Shown here: positions 61,436 to 64,000 of the stretch, in pieces | Layout of the letters: the number at the start of each line of letters is the position of its first letter | Numbering within the stretch: position 1 is the first letter of the stretch | Origin: Glandiceps talaboti | Lineage: Eukaryota; Hemichordata; Enteropneusta; Spengelidae | NCBI RefSeq assembly: GCF_964340395.1 | Contig: NC_135561.1 | Span: forward strand, 23,690,986 to 23,754,985 | Length of the DNA stretch: 64,000 bases | Reading direction: 5' to 3' | Position numbers and translations under genes: made by a program | Notes under the pieces: generated by a model | The model's database searches: none | Seen by the model: only the letters and a program-made list of their open reading frames with translations | Told to the model about the DNA's origin: nothing

Positions 61436-61882
61436 TAGCCCCCGTCACCACGTCCTGGTTTTCACATAATTTTATACATTACACTTTCATTCAAACGGGG
61501 GTCGACACATACATTCATAATTCATCAACAATACCGGTGCTTATCCGTCATTGCACGCATTTAGCGAGGAACGCTAGTCTATACCTTCATTACACAGTGT
61601 TCACCCCTGTGCACGTTACATAAGTTTGTATTCCTGTAAAATAAAAGAATGTGGAGAAATCAACTCCGGACTTTTGATTGGTTGTTTGTCAAATGTAACA
61701 CGTGTACTCCCTGTCAAGTGATTGACCAATTTGAAACAAACAACACCTAACTAGTCTTACAAACACAATAGTTTTCCCTGCCACCACCTTTAAAGTGCAC
61801 CTGGAGGGGTAGAGGAAAATTTTGATCCTCTAGGTCTGATTGGTTCATGGTTCTCGACAGGAATCTAACATCTTGGGTTGGG

Positions 61883-61890
61883 TATATAAA
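61883..61890 (+). promoter_or_regulatory. TATA box of the 61947 gene
   Basis: TATATAAA lies 57 bp before the ATG, with an inverted CCAAT motif (GATTGG) about 45 bp upstream at 61838. The spacing would give a 5' UTR of about 30 nt. The stretch 61441-61837 holds a second GATTGG near 61676 but no gene. Confidence 0.6.
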
Positions 61891-61946
61891 TGACGCGTGA
61901 TACATTTTCAAACTGTCTTTGCGACTCCAGCAAACGATAAACAAAG

Positions 61947-62534
61947 ATGGATACTGGTATTGTGCTGCTCACCCTGGTCTATGTCGTCATAGTATATGTC
62001 CGAAGCCTTGTACTGCTGAGAGTGGATGATAGAAGAATATTCCGATGTTTGGTATGGGTTCTGGATGCTGTATGCTGTCTACTTCGCTCACTGGTCGAAA
62101 AGAGGAAGTTGGAAGGAAAAATTGCAATGTGTATCACCGTATGGATGCTGTGTTTGCTTCAGATGTTTGTTCGCTGTACAATAGAGACTGTTCGAGAATG
62201 GAAGTCAATGTTTTGCGTATTGGTTCGTCAATTTATCATGGTTTGGTCCCTGCGAGAACGTCGAAGGATGGTATATGAGATAAGTCGGTTTGCTATGTTT
62301 GTTCTTTCTGCTGCATTTGGGCCCGTTGTATGGGAATGGGGGCCATGGTGGCAATTTCGGCGCGGTACCTTTTTTGGCGGGAAGGTGGCAGCCCGGGTTG
62401 ACAGGTTAGGATTTAGACGGTTTTGTCAGGAGGAAAGTTTGTCATTGGTTGTTCAAGTGGCACAGACTGTAATATTCCCCATTTTCGAAAACATTAAGAA
62501 CGCAAAATACATATCAAAATTTATCTACGAATAA
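61947..62534 (+). CDS. Unrecognised intronless gene, 195-residue hydrophobic basic protein
   Basis: The ATG context is AAAGATGG, a good Kozak site, 57 bp after a TATA box. The protein begins with a signal-anchor-like segment (GIVLLTLVYVVIVYVRSLVL, residues 4-23). Further hydrophobic stretches lie at about 40-53, 67-83, 97-108 and 117-130, separated by Arg/Lys-rich pieces (VEKRKLEGK, SLRERRRMVYE). It then has WEWGPWWQFRRG and ends in KFIYE. The stop TAA overlaps an AATAAA hexamer (62530-62535). I do not recognise a family. A compact promoter, single exon and longer ORF than expected nearby favour a real gene, but chance or a decayed element remains possible. It may be a membrane protein; this is inference. 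Confidence 0.5.
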   Translation: MDTGIVLLTLVYVVIVYVRSLVLLRVDDRRIFRCLVWVLDAVCCLLRSLVEKRKLEGKIAMCITVWMLCLLQMFVRCTIETVREWKSMFCVLVRQFIMVWSLRERRRMVYEISRFAMFVLSAAFGPVVWEWGPWWQFRRGTFFGGKVAARVDRLGFRRFCQEESLSLVVQVAQTVIFPIFENIKNAKYISKFIYE

Positions 62535-62782
62535 AAAATACAAATCAAAATTTATCGACAAACAAATTTGAATAGATACGTCATACATAGTCATGTACAC
62601 AAAGTTGTTCTCGGGTACCCAGATTCCTATAAATTCAGCCACCTCCGGTATACACATTTCTTTCACAACCGAAACAATTGTATTTTGCCATGTTCAAATG
62701 AAAAATCATTGATGTTTATATTAGACTATTTACGAAACACAAACTTGAAAACCATAATTGCCTATAACCACAGAAAACCACT

Positions 62783-63030
62783 TCTATTTAGGGTCCCATA
62801 CTAAAGTTACCCCAAAACTAGTAAACCAAATGTAAACTTAAAATAGGTTGTTCCTAGAAATACAGACTGTGCCACTTCTAATTAGGGTTCCCATTCTAAA
62901 ATTAACAACTTTCGCAAAAACTAGTTAACTAAATGTAAACTTAAAATAGATTGTTTCTAGAAATACTGACTGTGCCACTTCTAATTAGGGTTAAAGTTTT
63001 CGCAAAATCTAGTTAGTTATTTTTTTTTCA
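62783..63030. repeat. About 100-bp tandem repeat, 2.4 copies
   Basis: Units start CACTTCTAATTAGGGTTCCC and share AAATGTAAACTTAAAATAG and CTAGAAATACTGACTGTGCC. The flanking 62535-62782 and 63031-63380 show no gene. Confidence 0.85.
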
Positions 63031-63380
63031 AGAAATACAAAGTTGAATCGAAATATTTCTTTGATTAAAATGCTAATCATACAAAATTAAAACCCGTGTA
63101 TTTTGCTCTGCAGCGCATATTTTTTTCATTCATGTTACAAATTTAAGAGTTATTTCCGTAAAGACATTCTTCTTTGAAGATGATGATGAAAAAGATAAGT
63201 TTTTTTACAATATTACAAATATAGCTAATAACCACATAACAACCAACAATGTGAACCAAATTTATTTTTCGTTTTGTGATGGTCAGAACATTCATAAATT
63301 ACAATACAAAATAATGTCACCGCTTCAGTTATACCCATGGTATAGTGATCAAATATATGTGTCTCAAAACCAAATTAAGG

Positions 63381-64000
63381 CTTATGATCTCATCTTTTTG
63401 GTCAAAGATCTATCATTAGATTAAGATGTATTCTGGATGTGTTTATCTCTTCAGTGATATGCAAATTAGGGCTAAAAAGACTCAAACTAAAAGAAAGTCT
63501 ATAACAAGATGATCCAATCAGTAATATGCAAATTAGTGCCTAATAATATGTCTTTTTGGTCAAAATTCTATCATTAGATTAAGATGTAGTCTTGATGTGT
63601 TTATCTCATTAGTGATATGCAAATTAGGGCTAAAAAGACTAAAACTAAGTCTATATTTACAAAGTCTATAACAAGATGATCCAATCAGTAATATGCAAAT
63701 TAGTGCCTAATAACGTGTCTTTTTGGTCAAAAGTCTATCATTAGATTAAGATGTATTCTTGATGTGTTTATCTCATCAGTAATATGCAAATTAGTGCCTA
63801 ATAATGTGTCTTTTTGGTCAAAAATCTATCATTAGATTTAGATGTACTCTTGATGTGTTTATCTCATCAGTGATATGCAAATTAGAGCTAAAAAGACTAA
63901 GACTAAAAGTCTATATTTACAAAATGTCTAAGATAATCCAATCAGTAATATGCAAAGTAGTGCCTAATAATGTGTCTTTTTGGTCAAAAATCTATTATTA
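63381..64000 (+). repeat. F1-related tandem module, about 3.5 copies, cut by window edge
   Basis: Units of about 150-190 bp carry GATATGCAAATTAGGGCTAA, TAATATGCAAATTAGTGCCT, TGTCTTTTTGGTCAAAA and CTATCATTAGATTAAGATGT. The GATATGCAAATTAG and TTTTTGGTCAAAA words also occur in F1 copy C (53395-53590), so this is the same repeat lineage. Confidence 0.8.

Larger units (their letters stand above)
57990..61440 (-). mobile_element. Degraded non-LTR retrotransposon (L2/CR1-like LINE), minus strand
   Basis: It holds an apurinic-type endonuclease (60623-61150 and on to about 60520) and a reverse transcriptase (58319-60389), plus a 3' UTR region that in minus orientation reads TATGGGCCACAAACTTGACT and TTTCTGTGGTCCAGCC. 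The 3' end is set near an AATAAA at about 58000 and is approximate; the 5' end is not defined. It is broken in at least three places, so inactive. Confidence 0.85.

Overview
The window is animal nuclear DNA. Genes are split by GT-AG introns, introns are packed with minisatellites, CpG is scarce over most of the window, and there are degraded non-LTR retrotransposons, hammerhead ribozyme motifs of the kind carried by Penelope-like elements/retrozymes, and short repeats with terminal inverted repeats. No phylogenetic marker fixes the species; a marine invertebrate (lancelet, hemichordate or similar) fits best, and this is inference.

Region 1 (1-49.2 kb): the 3' part of one plus-strand gene for a divergent dynein heavy chain. 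I traced 19 consecutive coding exons (553 to 48727) whose splice phases all agree. Together they encode the last 2012 residues: the end of AAA5, the AAA5 strut coiled coil, an acidic insert, AAA6, the dynein C-terminal domain, and then an unusual tail of about 745 residues rich in Ser/Lys/Asp/Glu, on one large last exon. The divergence from canonical axonemal dyneins suggests a DNHD1-like protein (moderate confidence). The gene starts left of the window. A poly(A) signal lies at 49207.

The introns hold about 20 separate tandem arrays (units of 17 to 53 bp, up to about 165 copies) that sum to roughly 29 kb of the 48 kb. One array (18948-22505) is built from the exon-intron junction itself and repeats the 5' splice site about 100 times. 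Another (34047-37730) runs up to a 3' splice site and repeats a branch-point-like and AG motif about 110 times. The last intron also holds a 5'-truncated LINE reverse transcriptase.

Region 2 (49.2-57.9 kb): intergenic and repeat-rich. It holds a 26-bp minisatellite, two long (TA)n tracts that bracket two hammerhead-ribozyme-like motifs on opposite strands, a CpG-richer stretch with a short ORF, and a 4.1 kb structure with long inverted repeats made of tandem GACTACATG-type units, reminiscent of foldback elements.

Region 3 (58-64 kb): a minus-strand, frame-broken LINE with endonuclease and reverse transcriptase domains. It is followed by a possible intronless plus-strand gene (61947-62534) with a clear TATA box, coding for a 195-residue hydrophobic and basic protein I do not recognise, and then tandem dispersed-repeat sequence to the window end.
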